DNA from: Ryuthela nishihirai
Taxonomy: Eukaryota > Arthropoda > Arachnida > Araneae > Heptathelidae
NCBI GenBank assembly: GCA_038380435.1
Contig: JAWZYU010000013.1
Span: 11,545,901 to 11,609,900 of the forward strand
Direction: 5' to 3'
Length of the DNA stretch: 64,000 nt
The notes beneath the pieces were generated by a model. The model did not search any database, had not been told where the DNA came from, and was given only the letters and a program-made list of their open reading frames with translations. Below, in pieces: positions 31,323-43,297 of this stretch. How positions within the stretch are numbered: the first letter of the stretch is position 1; every line of letters starts with the position of its first letter. The translations under genes and the position numbers were made by a program.

Positions 31323-32004
31323 ATTCTACTCTCCTGTTGTTTATTCATCAACAGTGAAATTAAAGCACTGTCATCAGCCTTTGTTCCTCTCTAATGATAG
31401 AAGAGAGGACTCCATAATTTGCTGATCTTTGCACACTGTCTATCATCAGCAACTTTTCTCTCCATTATGTGCCAGGAAAGAGGGACTTGAGCTGTCAAAG
31501 CTGTTTACAAAGAAATATATCTAGAATCGATCCTAAAGACAGGAAATAATGAAACAAGTCTCTATTCCCCACCTCTTTCATTTTGCAGGTAACATCCTTT
31601 ATCCCCTTACAGTCTCTGATTTTCAATATCATATTTCTTTATGAAGAAGATGTTACTTATGGCATCACTACCTAACATTCTGCCACTGAACCATTGAACT
31701 TAAATGTTGAAACACTGCAATTCATAGCATCAACTGCATGATGAGTGTCATTTATTTTTCGTAAAAATTTGCGATGCAAATGCATAGTTTATACAATATT
31801 AATAACTTAAACTTAATGATAATTAAAAGTAAAATTTATACGATCACTGTTATAAGCCAATGCAAAAAAAAAAATACACAACACGTTTTTTAATTTTTTT
31901 AATCCTTGTCACCCATACCATTTGGTCTGTGGAGTGACATGATACATTATTATGAGAGACTGGTACACACATCTCCTTCCAGGGTTCCAGTTGAAAAACT
32001 GAAC
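31323..32004. other. Intronic DNA without recognisable feature
   Basis: Mixed-composition sequence with scattered short T and A runs. No domain, tRNA fold or terminal repeat pair could be supported. Confidence 0.4.
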
Positions 32005-32100
32005 TAAAAAAATTAGTTTTCCTGACTGTGATTCGAACCCAGGTCTCCCAGAAGCATTCTGGGAGTCTTAATCACTAGAACACTGAGGAACTAACCATTC
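32005..32100 (-). mobile_element. tRNA-like sequence, probable SINE head
   Basis: On the minus strand, TCCTCAGTGTTCTAGTGATT carries an A-box-like start. The anticodon-arm-like CCCAGAATGCTTCTGGG follows, then the B box GGGTTCGAATCAC. Spacing is roughly that of a tRNA. A following AT-rich tail and the lack of a clean acceptor stem argue for a SINE or tRNA pseudogene rather than a working tRNA. Confidence 0.5.
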
Positions 32101-32149
32101 CTTCAACTAAGTGACATAAACATCTTCCTGTTGAGTCACCAGTGGCGAC

Positions 32150-33615
32150 ATCTATTATTAGGAGTTGGGAAGCCAAGCCGCCACATTTTTTGCTGGTACC
32201 AATTTGTCAAGTGTTCCTCATCTACAGGACTTTTCCCGTAATAATTTTCTACACTGATGGATCTGTGGACTGGGAGAGGTTACGTGCTGCATCTGCCATC
32301 ACCTCTGCTTCACTGCTGAGCAAGTTGGCCATTGTCCACACTATATCTCTGCACCTCTGTCTTGGACTCTGCCCTAACATACCTAATGCGTCTGTCATTG
32401 CAGAGGCTGATGACAAGCCTTTCCACCTGCACCAGAAGAGAGATTACTGTGTCATCTCTCGAGGCTCCATTCCCTCCACTTTAACCACAAGCTTCTCAGG
32501 AAGTTGCAAGACAGGCCAGACTCTGCCATTGTCGTGTCTGCCACTGACTTCTATGACCAAGTCATCCCTGACAGCTCCACTGCTGGTAATACGCTCTTCC
32601 CTGACCTTCCACCCTAGAGGAACAGTGTTCTTATGATCAATGTCACTATCCCTTCTCTAGGGCGAAAGAGCGACTCGGACCCAGTGGCCATCAGGCTTCT
32701 CTCCACCTCCTATGTCACTGCGCGATATGAGAGATGTACTGAGGTCTACACTGTTGGATCTGTTGACAGGGAGAGGCTATGTGCTGCCTCTGCCTGTGTT
32801 ATCCCCGATATGGGCATTGCTAAAGGTTTACGTCTCCCATATCTCGCTTCCTCCACCTCTGTGGAGCTTCATACTATCCTTGAAGTTGTGCTCTTCATCC
32901 TCAGCCTCAAGAGTGGCAGCTTTGTCATCCTCTGTGATTCCAAGTCATACTTGGAAGCTCTCCAGTAGCAAGACAGCAAGAGCTGCAACCTCTTCCTCAT
33001 CCAGAAGATCATGGAGACTTGCTCCAAGGTCACTTCTGTCAGAATTACGGTTCATATCCAGTGGATCCCCTCTTATGTAGGGATACCTGGTAATGAGCTT
33101 GCTGATCATACCAAGAAGGAGGCACTTGAGAATCAGAGGTATGTATCTAATTACCCTCTCTCTTTCAGCGACTGCAAAGTTTTGTCTCACAACTGATGAA
33201 CCAATACCATCTTGCCCAGTGGCAGAGGGACTCTAGCTGTTCCTTATTCAGGTACCTGGTTGACTCTTCTCTCACTGCTCCTAACCTCGGGAATCTCCGC
33301 AGATCTGATGAGATCAGCTTCATCATCTCAGAGTTGGTGTCATCTACAGCAACTCTATGCTTCACACTCTTGGCAGAGTGTACAATATTAACTGTGCCAC
33401 ATGCAGCACACCTAAGACTTTATCTCATGTACTGCTCAACTGCTCTTGCTACATTGCTGAAAGAGAAGCTTTGTTCCGGGATTCCATCCATAGGAACTAT
33501 CGACTACTCCATCACCTCCCTACTTGGTAATCACCAAAACAAGCAGCTGCAGCAAACATGTTTCCAACTTGTCACTGATTTCTTTCAGAACATTGGTCTC
33601 TTCTGCAAGGTCTAA
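32150..33615 (+). pseudogene. LINE RNase H domain and C-terminal zinc motif
   Basis: Plus-strand frames show the start of an RNase H fold twice, at about 32245 (IIFYTDGSVDWERLRAAS) and 32735 (VYTVGSVDRERLCAAS). The second continues through SVELHTILEVV, ILCDSKSYLEAL and WIPSYVGIPGNELADHTKKE, which are the acidic and handle motifs of LINE RNase H. In another frame near 33395 it reads CATCSTPKTLSHVLLNC, the C-x2-C-x-H-x-C end of I/jockey-type ORF2. Frames shift several times, so it is dead. Sequence details differ from the I-type copies A and B, so it is a separate family. Confidence 0.75.
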
Positions 33616-34384
33616 TGTTTTCCTTTCTTCTTTTACGAGATTAGTATTCTTAATAGTCCCAAGAGATAGCTGAGAGGCAGTCTGTTCTGCCTCTGCTTTC
33701 TCATCCTCCTATTGTGACTGATGTAAAGAGCTTATAGTATACACTAATATTCTACTATACAATATACACTAATATATAGTAGAATATTATACACTAATAA
33801 TATCAGAATTAGTAGAATAGTAGAATTAGTATATTAGAATTAGCAGAATATTATACACTAATATATATTAGTGTATATATACTATATATATATATACATT
33901 AATATTCCAAATATCTTCATGCTATAAATTTGAAATTAAGGTGGTAGGCTATGGGGGTTCAAGGAGCTTACATTGACAAAAATGATTTGTGTCCACCACC
34001 CTTATAAGAGTGGATGTGAAGATGAAATATTTTTTAAGAAAAAAATAAAGTTTCTGGTTGGATAAGAAATAATAAAATATTAACATTCACATTTTTTAAA
34101 TCTTCTATTAACTTGAATTTTCATTGTTAGTGAGCATTAAAGTTGAAAAATAACAAACTGAAATATTTTCGAAGTGAGCAATCCTTCCAGGTGCACTGAT
34201 TTTATAAGCAGATCATTATGAGCAGATCAGTATAAAAATCATAATATTTGCAGAAATATTTACTTTAAAATGTAAATAATACTTACTCATATTAACTTTA
34301 AACATTTTATAATTGTAAAGAAGAATATAGCTTAAACAGTAATCTTTTACACATGAAAATATATTTTTGAGATTAAATACTTAC
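33616..34384. other. AT-rich intronic DNA with simple repeats
   Basis: Imperfect repeats of TATACACTAATAT and AGAATTAGTAGAATA occupy about 33735-33900, including a stretch that folds on itself (CACTAATATATATTAGTG). The remainder up to the dynein exon donor is AT-rich and featureless. Confidence 0.5.
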
Positions 34385-34549
34385 TGGGGAAAAGCAGAGA
34401 ATCACATGCAAATTTGCCCGTGACCTAGTAATGAAATAATCATAGAGTGTTTCTGGTGTAATGGGTCGTTTAGGAAATTCCTTTCTCATTTTGGGAAGTA
34501 ATGCATCTTTTATCTCTTGCAGCTCATCCCGAGCAAATAAATTTGCTAC
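34385..34549 (-). CDS. DNAH5-like: Axonemal dynein heavy chain, exon b (AAA4)
   Basis: This internal exon of 165 nt (55 codons, phase 0 at both ends) encodes VANLFARDELQEIKDALL and ends RANLHVILCFSP. GE-(V/I)-x-NLFARDE and LH.VLCFSP are the signature stretch of AAA4 in outer-arm axonemal dyneins of the DNAH5/DNAH8 group, as I recall the family. The acceptor is TTTTTGTAG/GTAGCA and the donor is CCCCA/GTAAGT. It follows the exon ending at 52012 (...GSGE) and precedes the exon starting at 23582 (AGDKF...), with no residues missing compared with the family. No stop or frameshift is present. Confidence 0.94.
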
Positions 34550-35064
34550 CTACAAAAAGAAAAAAGAAACTGCACAATTTTTCACATATAAAAATTTTAT
34601 TCACACATAAAAAAAAATAAAGAGAAATGAAAAATTTAAAAACCTTAAACTGTGCTAAAGAAACGAACTGTTAACTTAGGGATATATATCTGTAATTATG
34701 ATTAGCATGCAAGTTTGTTCACACAAAATCATTTCATTTATAGCAAGATTTTCTACTTTGAAGAAGCCATTGTAATACAGCTTTATTCACTTCTTGTTGA
34801 CAACCATTCTGAAATAAGTGCAATCACTTAACATGTTAATTATTTCAAAACAAGAACTTGATTTTCTTCCTTTCATTTCAATTGTTGTTACAGTTTATGA
34901 ACTCAGATTATGTTTCTCGGAAAAATAAACTTTTCTTAATGCCATTTTCGGCATCTTACAGTTTTGACTTCCTATTATAATCAGTATTTCAATTGTTCAT
35001 TGGAAAGTTAGGGATTGACAGTCCCTACCAGTCAGAGAAAGTTTTCAGAATTAATGAAAATATA
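34550..35064. other. Intronic DNA, no feature recognised
   Basis: AT-rich sequence immediately upstream (in gene sense) of dynein exon b. No transposon ends or domains were recognised. Confidence 0.45.
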
Positions 35065-35256
35065 AAATAATAAATACCCCTCAAGCAGCTGCTTGCCACA
35101 GAGGTCTGACAGGAACCTGCCAGTTCAATACACCATAGTAGAAGGTTTGTGAGGATAGTGGCATCTCAGCACAAACATTGATGCCTTATCCGAGGTTCGA
35201 ACTCGGGTCCTGTTGATCAGTAGCCAAGTGCGCTAACCACTTGGCTATGGGATGAC
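35065..35256 (-). mobile_element. tRNA-derived SINE with clear A and B boxes
   Basis: From about 35255 the minus strand reads CATCCCATAGCCAAGTGGTT (A box TAGCCAAGTGG), GCGCACTTGGCTACTGATC and then GAGTTCGAACCTCGG (B box). A 90-bp unrelated body follows and ends near AATAAATACCCC. The head resembles a type I tRNA, but the attached body and AT-rich end indicate a SINE. It belongs to neither family A nor B. Confidence 0.65.
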
Positions 35257-35516
35257 TTTTTTCAGAATTTTTAATATATTAGGAAAGGCTAAATTTAAAA
35301 GTGATAAAGAGCTTCCTTTCATTTCTTCATGTGTGGATTTGTTTTTATGTTTTTCACTTACTCCATGCATATACATATATGTCAATCATTTTCCTGTTTT
35401 CCTAATTTTCATTTGTTTCTTCTGGTTATTTCTATTATTTTTATATTTCTTATTTTCTTTCCATTTCAGTTTTAATTTCTAAGTTTTTTGCTTAATGTAG
35501 TTTATTTTTTGACTGT

Positions 35517-37396
35517 ATATGGCAGCTACAGTATAGTGGAAGGAGAGCAATACACAAATCCCATCATTATGCTGGGAACCGGCCAGGTCTAGCACCTAAA
35601 ATCCAACCCCACCTTCTCATCGTGTAGGCTGTCACTACCTTTCTAAAGAGATACTCTCTTATAGTAGGGAATGGAAAGGGAGAGCTGCCAGATCAGTGTG
35701 ACCTACTGATTGAGACTACTATGGCTATTTTTTCCATTTTTTTCCTACTCTGCTGAAGAGTGATAAACCACAGAGGGTCTTGGCACTGACCATGTAAACC
35801 AACCTGAATCAAATTATGGCTCTGAGTTGGATTTTGGATACTGAACTTGCTGTATTGGTAAGCTTCTGCTGAAGGCAAATCTTGCACTGCGTTTTCTGTT
35901 TGTTTTTGGGTTGACAACCTTGAGCGAACAGATGAACAGGATACCTTATAAGAGCTGCTGAAAATCCTGATCAGTGGCCATTCTACAGGCATGACCAAAC
36001 CTATGTAGGGGGAAGTTTTACTAGCTTAAGTGTCTTCAGCCTTCAATAGTTAGGAGGACAAGTCTTTACTCCATGCTTGTGATTAGGAGGCCATTCGATA
36101 TTGTCAGCACTTCCAATCATTTCTTTAAAGATCCTACTAGCTATTTTCTTTCTACAAGTACTTGGAATGTGGGGATTCTGCGCAAAGATATTCCTTTGCT
36201 GGTCTCAAATAAGAATTCAAGCAGTATAATCTAGATATTCTAGGCTTGCAAGAGACCAGATGGACAAGTAGAGATTAAATATTCAATATTAATTTTAAAT
36301 TTTTCCTTTTTGAGGGAAGGACAGAAAGCAGCTTCAAGATGTAGGTTGGCTTAACAGTATAGAGTAATCTTTGTAGGATATGACTATTATTGTTCAAGGT
36401 GACTTGCATGCTAAAGTTGAAAGAACTATCTCTGATCTTTGGGGTGAGGTAATAAGCACCTTCGGTATTGGTAGATGAAGTGGCAATGGTGAATGTCTCA
36501 TACAGGTAAGTAAACCTAATAGTTTGAGAATAGCCAACACTTATCACAAAAGCCATAGCATATACAAATGTACATGGATTTCACTAGATGGGTTGCATAA
36601 AAATATGATTGATTACATATAATTAACAGCAAGTAGGACAGCTCTATTAGGAATATCAGGTCATAAAGGGAGATGAAATTGGCTCTGACCATTACCTTGT
36701 TAGAAGTATCTTGCAACTGAAACTTAAGTGTTGTGCTAATATTACAAAAGCTACCTTTAACACTAAAGCTCTAAAAGATCCAGTTATAGCCGAACTTACC
36801 ATGATAGTTATTTAGTCATTATGACAATTGTGGTTTGCTTACTACTGAAGTTGAGGAAGAATGGGGTCCGTTTTAACCAGGTTTTTCTTGAAACTAACAG
36901 CATTCTTATAGACAAAAGGGAGCAGAGGAGTCAAAATTATTTGGGCGATAAGGCACTTGAGCTTATTTACGTAAGAAAGAACTGCAGGAATGTTCTTAAT
37001 TAATACACTACTAGTCCTAATAGAAAGCATTACAAATAGCTTAATAAACGTGCAAAGGATCAGTTAGTAGCTGATAAGAATCTTTAGCTTGATGGCCTTG
37101 CTGACAAAGCTGAGGAAGCAGTTAGACAGTAAAGAGCTGTATCAGACAGTTAATGTTTGGTATGGTAAAAATGAACAGGTATACAGGGATTGAAGGAAAA
37201 ACAAGGAGAGGTTAAAAGAAGGCGAGGATTCTGTTATGACTAGATGGGTTGTCAGCCAAGCTATAAAACTTTGGCTCGATAGCTTGGTTGACAAGGTATA
37301 GGAAGCACTAGTAGCAGAGAGCTGCACGAGATAGTTAATGTTTTGTGTGCAAAGAAACAGACAGGTACAGATTGTGGGATAAACATGGTAAGATAA
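35517..37396 (+). mobile_element. RTE-like LINE, decayed 5' and middle part
   Basis: It begins at the common 5' end (GCAGCTACAGTATAGTGGAA, then GGAGAGCAATACACAAATCC) and runs through the 5' UTR and a broken endonuclease (CTTGCAAGAGACCAGATGGA at about 36246; DGLHKNMIDYI-like near 36590). The linker ends near 37390. A roughly 180-bp linker segment appears twice (about 37075 and 37255, both with TTGACAAGG/TTGCTGACAAAG..GAGCTGxACGAG). The RT is absent. It abuts the Penelope-like element at 37397. Confidence 0.75.
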
Positions 37397-37699
37397 CAAA
37401 AATTACAGTTGAGGTTCGCAGCGCAGTAATTAAATTTAAATTTAAATCTTTAATTCTCTATGACACTTTAAATGTTTTTAAGCATGTCAACAAATGTTCT
37501 ATGCTATCAAGTATCAAAAGTCATTAAGGAGAAATTTACATAACATACCATTGAGGATGGGTAGCAAGAGGAACTGCTGGGATGATTTCGAGTGACAAGT
37601 TTAATCTTCAATTTTCTTGACAGCAATACTGAAAATATTTGAGTTTCGTGAAGCGCATTTTCCCCCCACACCCAGTTCCATCCAGTCAAGTGCAGATTC

Positions 37700-38040
37700 A
37701 GGTCCCAAGGCACCTGAATATTTCAGTATACAGGATACCTGGCCACTTCGTTCTTCATCCAAATCCAAGGTGTTCCAATGGGCTCCCCCCCCCCCCCTCT
37801 GGATTGTTAGTGGAAGCTGCTCTACATCATGTAGAATTCATAGTTCTCCATGCACATTAAATCTGTCCACTATATTGATGATATTTTAAATATCTGGCAA
37901 CACTCTGAAGAAGAATTAAAGAAATTACTATCTGAATTTAACAACAATCCTCCCCACCCTCAAATTTACACATGAAGAACAAAACAGACACCTGTCATTT
38001 TTAGACATGAACTTATACCATACCTCCACTAAACTATACA
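37700..38040 (+). pseudogene. Penelope-like reverse transcriptase, catalytic part
   Basis: Frames show IQGVPMGSP at about 37763-37790 (the substrate-binding G.PMGSP motif), then LLVEAALHHVEF. VHYIDDILNIWQHSEEELKK follows at about 37867, with YIDD as the catalytic box. HLSFLDMNLYHTSTKLY runs up to the Tc1 boundary. This order is diagnostic of Penelope-like RTs, which lie closer to telomerase than to LINE RTs. A run of 11 C at 37787-37797 shifts the frame between the first two motifs, and a stop follows near 37860. Confidence 0.78.
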
Positions 38041-39445
38041 CACTGCTGGCCATTAAAAGTGCAACACCAGGAAGAACTCATAAGAATGTTCTGAAATATG
38101 CAAGATGGGTAGCGCATGGGAGAACATGTAAAAGATTCACAGCACAGCACATACACACATCATGTGTGACCGTAACGCCCCTGGAAGTGGTATAAGAGGA
38201 GATTACAAAAAGCTGGTTTTAAGCACTGGAATTATGTTTTCTTGCGCACTAAAGGATCAAGTATGCCCCATCAAAGAACACGGCATCCATACGATCAGGT
38301 TTCCGACTTTGATGGAGGGAGAATTGTAGGATTACAAGAAGGTGGACTATCATACCGAGACATCAGTTCTCATGTTGGGCAGAATGCTGCCACAGTGATA
38401 AGAATATGGCATCAATGGGTAGAGGAGGAATGAACTTATTAACATGAGGGATCTCAATGACCCTGTCATTCAAACGAACAAGAGAACAGACATCTCATGC
38501 ACATGGCTTTGAATGATCGTACAGTCACATCAAACACCTTAGTTCAACAGTTAGGGTGTGTGTTGCACATTAACCAGTGTCCGCACATATGGTTCGATGT
38601 CATCTGCAGAATCAGGGCATCTTTGCTAGGTGGCCATAGCTTCAGTTACCACTGGCTCTACAACATAGGCATATGCAACTGCAGTGGTGCCAGAAAATCG
38701 TGCATGAATGTGTGAATGGCCTCGCATCGTCTTTTCAGATGAATTCCACTTTAGTATGCAGCACCATGATGGATGAATCCGTATCTGGCGGTAGCGTGGT
38801 GATAAGCTCAGTGAGACATGCATGATGCAGCACCATACAGGTCCAGCCCCTGGTGTTATGGTATGTGGTGCCATTGGACTCCACTCACACATGCGCCTTG
38901 TACACATTACTGGTACTTTGAACAGCCAGCATTTCATCACTGAGGTGTTGGAGCCTGTGGTCCTACCTTATCTTCAGGGGCTCTCTGGTGCCATTTACCA
39001 ACAGGACAATGTCCAACCACATGTGGCATGCATCGTCCAACAATTCCTGGATAGCCAACATGTGACACTTCTGCCTCGGCCTGTGCATTCACTGGATCTG
39101 TTCCCAATTGAACATGTCTGGTCCATGATCTCATGACAACTAGCACACCAGACACCAGCAGCTGCTACAACAGATGAACTTTGGTTACATATCGAAACAA
39201 CATTGCATGAACTGACATTCCCCAAACAGACATTCGATGTCTCATCCTCTCAATGCCAGATCGTGTAGCCGCAGTTATTGCCGTTCATGGTGGCTACACA
39301 AGATACTGATTTATCTGTATTCTACAAGTCTAACCGAGTTGTATTTGTAATCATTTAATCCTTGTAACATAAGCTATGTATTCACTAAATATGGCTTTGA
39401 TATCTCTTGTCTTTTCTGGTGTTGCACTTTTAATGGTCAGCATTG
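38041..39445 (+). mobile_element. Tc1-like transposon inside Penelope RT
   Basis: The terminal inverted repeats are CACTGCTGGCCATTAAAAGT at the left and ..ACTTTTAATGGTCAGCATTG at the right, lying between TA-rich flanks (ACTATA before, TATATAT after). The exact left edge may be 38039 because of a CACA repeat. At 1.4 kb it is close to full length. It is a relative of the minus-strand copy at 62575-63953, sharing TIRs and transposase. Confidence 0.85.
38242..39136 (+). pseudogene. Tc1-like transposase, disrupted
   Basis: The N-terminal part (38242-38433) carries FDGGRIVGLQEGGLSYRDIS and NAATVIRIWHQWVEEE, the first helix-turn-helix. The middle is broken by frameshifts. The C-terminal part (38822-39136) reads MQHHTGPAPGVMVCGAIGLH, IYQQDNVQPHVACIVQ (second catalytic Asp) and LDLFPIEHVWS, which retains the third catalytic Glu. 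The usual SPD before that motif is altered to SLD. The type with RRRI/GRI.GL.E-like starts is common in arthropods. It is not functional. Confidence 0.82.
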
Positions 39446-39790
39446 TATATATCGGTATACAGAAAACCTACATTCATTCCTAACATAATAACTAGCACAT
39501 TCACTCACCCAAACAACTATAAATTATCACCCTTCTACTCACACTTTGTCAGAGCCTATACTGTATTTACTCAAGAAGCACTAAACAATAAAATAAAATA
39601 CATTGTTTAATTTGCTGAACAGGCCCGGTATACCTCACACACCATCAACAAAATTCACAAACAAATCAAAGGCCAACAATCCCAAAATCCTCCAACACAC
39701 ATATATAAAGAAACAGAAAAATACACAATAATCCTACCATACATCAATAATAACTTCACATATTCTGTTAAAAATGGGCCTGGTACTATT

Positions 39791-41139
39791 CACCTAATGC
39801 CAACTGGTCTAATGCTGTTTCATCGAATGCTGATCATCTAAAGGGGGTAATTCGTCCAATGGACAATAGGTCTAAAGAGATGTGGGTGGCCAAACTTTGG
39901 GGGCAGCCAAATGGTAGAAAAAAATCCTTTAAATTCTAAAAAAAAAAAATACATTTTTGGGTAAAATCTTCAGAACTTAAATATCGCATTTTTGTATTAA
40001 ATGCATCACTTTCTGACTTAAAAAAATTTCTTGCAAGTTTTTTGTTGGCTAATATCTATTTTCTTTTTTATATTCATCTTCATAAAGCATACACACATTT
40101 TAAATTTTCTTTTAACAACAAACAATGCAGCCCAGAATGCCTCTGAGCAGCAAACAGAAAATATTTCTCTCTTAGTAATTAAAGTTCAGGGATGTGGAGA
40201 CATGACCATAAAGAAGCTGCAAAGGCAGGGGGGAGAAAGATAATCATAGGGGATATGATAAACCCTGCAGAAAAATAAAATACAACTGTCTCAATAGGTT
40301 GAAAATGTGGGAACAGAATGGTCAGCTTTCATGGATTTAAAACTCCAAATTTGTTAGAATTACTCCTTGGGAATCATTTAAACGTGAGGAGAATTGTTGG
40401 CTACGTGGAGAAATGATTTAGTAGATTATTTTATGATAGCATGAAACCACAATGTTGTTTGAGAAACACTGCTTGTTGCCAAAAAAGTGTCCACAGCAAA
40501 CATTCTTGCTTGGTTGTTGAGATCGGTTCCTTTTAATCTTGAATGACCAGGTGTTTTCACTAAGTAGTAGACTTAAGTTTACAGAAACTGGTTTCCTTGA
40601 TGGGGGACATTTTCTCAATATCTAGGACAAATATAATGACGAGACTTTCAGTGAACTCATGGCTCATTGGGAGGCTGTGGGGAGTGCTGTGTGGGACTGG
40701 GGGTATGTTGTCATTAACCCATAAGACACATGTGAAATAGGGTAGCAACCTTTCAGTTGTATAGTAGCTCTTTTCCCCCTATCTTGAAGTTAAATAGTCA
40801 ATGGTATACAGAAGAGATCATCCTGCAACCAGAAAATGAAAACTATAAAGGCAGCATAAAGAAAAATACTTTTCCAATTTTTTTTCCAAAGATTATTTTT
40901 GTACTCTTTTCCTTATGCAAAAAAACAGGGTGAATGTTTTCACAAAACTGTTATTGGAATTTATGCTATTATTATGGTGACCATTCTTCCTATGTTTTAA
41001 AAGAAAATCCTATATTTTAGAGCATTATCCTATATAATCATAAAAATTGAGAAAGACATTGTTATCTATCTTCCTATTGCTTTTTGCTTGCCATTTCTAG
41101 GTTTGTCAGTTTGTTGATTTGTGGATTTGTCAAAATAGT
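39791..41139. other. Intronic DNA with a short degenerate repeat, no supported gene
   Basis: At about 39792-39870 there are loose repeats of the phrase CTAATG/TCGAATGC/TCCAATGG spaced about 16-18 bases apart (ACTGGTCTAATGCTG, TTTCATCGAATGCTG, TTCGTCCAATGGACA). Minus-strand open frames at 40418-40748 encode no domain I recognise. No transposon ends were found. Confidence 0.4.
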
Positions 41140-41740
41140 TGTTCCACCATAACTTACGAATGTGGTGTAGAAACTTAATGATTTATGTGATAAATGAAAG
41201 CTTGTGTGAAGCGGGGAATGTCATAGGTTATGAAAAATTGATCCCCCCTTCCTTTCTTCCTGCTAAAAAAAGAGGAATATATGAAAATGATTGTTCTCCT
41301 ATATCTCCTGAATGCGAGTACATAAAGTAACAAGCTAATGTCAAATATAAGCTTTTAATGTGGGAAGTGTCATAAGCTATTAAAAATTAACACCCATACA
41401 TTCTTCCCCCCTCTAAAAGGGGAAATATGAAAACCTTCTGCTATATGTCCAGAACACAAATCTCAAAAGTAACCAGCTACACATCAAATCAAAGCTTCTG
41501 ATGCGGAGAGTGTCATAGGCTATTCAAGAAATAACCCCCATACTTCCTTCCCACTTAAAAACCGCAAAATATGAAAATCGTTCTACTACATCTTTCAAGC
41601 GCAAGAGCCTACAGTTATGAGTTAGGTGTCAAATGAAAGCTCATAAAATTACCATCGTAAACTATTTCGAATTTTCTCCCCATTATTCTTCCCCCTTAAC
41701 AAAGGGGGACAAAATTTCAAGGGGTTAGACTTTAATGGGT
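41140..41740. repeat. Diverged tandem array, ~145-bp units
   Basis: At least four diverged units carry the same ordered phrases: AAATGAAAGCTT, then GGGGAGTGTCATAGGCTAT, then an AACCCCCATAC-like segment, a C-rich stretch with CTTCCC and AAAATATGAAAAT. Units start near 41185, 41340, 41480 and 41620. Similar phrases occur at 6430-6660. No coding function is apparent. Confidence 0.6.
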
Positions 41741-41892
41741 CATATTTAAATTAAAGCTTGCAAGGTATCGAATATTATGGCCTACTTCAAACATGATTCC
41801 AAAAGGAGGAAAAATGTGGTTGATGTAACTGAGTTATATATCTAATGAAAGTTTTTGAAGGTAGCTGTTTTCAGTTACAAAGAAAAAAAATA

Positions 41893-42125
41893 CATCTTCC
41901 TAATACGGACCCTAAAAAGTAGAAAATATGCCTAAAGCATGTCGATGGTGCACTCTGCCACTGAGTTTATATTCACTTCAAAGGAAGTAGGGCACTGATT
42001 TACTTGCACAGCAAGATTATTGGCTCCCTATCTTCCTTTGAAGTGAATATGAATTTGGTGACTGATTGCATCATCAATATGCTTTAGATTTATTTTCTAC
42101 TTTTTAGGGTTCATATAGGAAGATG
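41893..42125. repeat. 233-bp hairpin with ~100-bp arms (foldback MITE-like)
   Basis: The left arm (41893 to about 41990) contains CCTAAAAAGTAGAAAATATG and TATTCACTTCAAAGGAAG. The right arm (about 42031-42125) contains CTTCCTTTGAAGTGAATATG and TTTTCTACTTTTTAGGGTTC in reverse complement. Identity is roughly 80-85% by eye, with a 40-base loop. The structure suggests a foldback transposon. Target duplication is uncertain. Confidence 0.6.
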
Positions 42126-43035
42126 GTGTTTTTCAAAATTTCTAATTCATTTATATTTTTGACCTATATTTTTGTTTTGACCTTTAAAAGTTCAATATTT
42201 TTGATATGAAATAAAATTGTTCTGTCTTCCACTAATTTTCATAAATTTATCTTATTACTATTGATATGATTGTGGAAATATAAACTCTAATATTTACAAT
42301 TTGCAATTAATTGTACTAAATTATTAAATAATTTTTGAAATAGTGTGAACCTTTGACAAATTAAAAGTTATTTGTATGATATATTTGCTCTTTTTTTACA
42401 TTTTTGAATATTTTTTAATTTTTAATAAAATTAATGTATGCACATTTGTTGCTTTACTTTAGAGCTTTTTATATTTACCACTTTTCGAATTTGATTTTGC
42501 TACACAGCATAAAGTTTAGAGTATCATGACAAAAACTGATGAAAAATAGTTTAAATGAAAGAAATTACTAGGAAATACGCCTTTCAATAAGTGTCATATA
42601 TTTCCACCAAAAAAATGCAAAAAAAATTAAAAAAAATTAAAGTTTAATTTTATTAATTTAACCATTTTTTACTGAAATTGAAGTCTAAATGCATTTTTTC
42701 TACATTTCCAACCAGAGTATTTCACACATTTTTTTAATTTTTATATTGAAAACTATACAGATTACCTGGGTCCCTTCGATTAGTAGTAAAGATTGGAAGC
42801 CATCGGAAGAAAATAATTATTTGCTCCAAATGTGAGGTTTAGCAGTGAAATTTTATTGTTTTTAAATTTAATCATCGAAAGTGAAACAGGTCTGAAAAAG
42901 TTATTTTTCAGCTATTTTAATTTAAAATTTCATTTCTTTCAAGATGCAGAAACACTTAAACTAGGCCAGTCCAACCCACAGCTCATAAAACAAATAATGA
43001 ATATACCGAATTTGGCGCTTTTTTACACTATTAGT
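42126..43035. other. AT-rich intronic DNA
   Basis: Very AT-rich sequence with many A and T homopolymers and no recognisable domain. No feature can be supported. Confidence 0.45.
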
Positions 43036-43297
43036 AGCTGTAGCTTCACAGAGTCCTGGTGCTGACCATTTATACCTACTAGACTGCACTTTTTTATGGA
43101 TTTGAGCTCGATTATGGATCCTGGACTTGCTGCACTTGTGGGCCACTATTGAGGGAGAATCTATCACTATGTTTTCTGTTTGCTTCTGGGATGCCAGTCC
43201 TAAGTGAACAGAGGCATGGGATACCTTATATCAGCTGGTGGATAATCCTGATCAGAGGCCACTGCAGGTACCTGAACCTCACTTAGCTAGTTGAGCA

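Larger units (their letters stand above)
37397..39790 (+). mobile_element. Penelope-like element, split by a Tc1 transposon
   Basis: A 5' repeat (37397-37640, shared with 9826-10060) precedes RT coding from about 37720 to 38040. The Tc1 at 38041-39445 interrupts it, and coding resumes at 39446 with ISVYRKPTFIPNIITS, running to about 39770 (ILPYINNNFTYSVKN). The order and motifs are those of Penelope-like reverse transcriptases. The GIY-YIG domain is not present on the right, so the element is 3'-truncated. Confidence 0.75.

Noticed and set aside
35252..35482. A hydrophobic 76-codon plus-strand frame
   Set aside because: It is T-rich DNA giving F and L runs, starts within a SINE edge and has no homolog I recognise.
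40418..40748. Minus-strand frames near 40.4-40.7 kb as a possible gene
   Set aside because: Two adjacent frames lack any recognisable domain and splice logic; kept as unassigned DNA.
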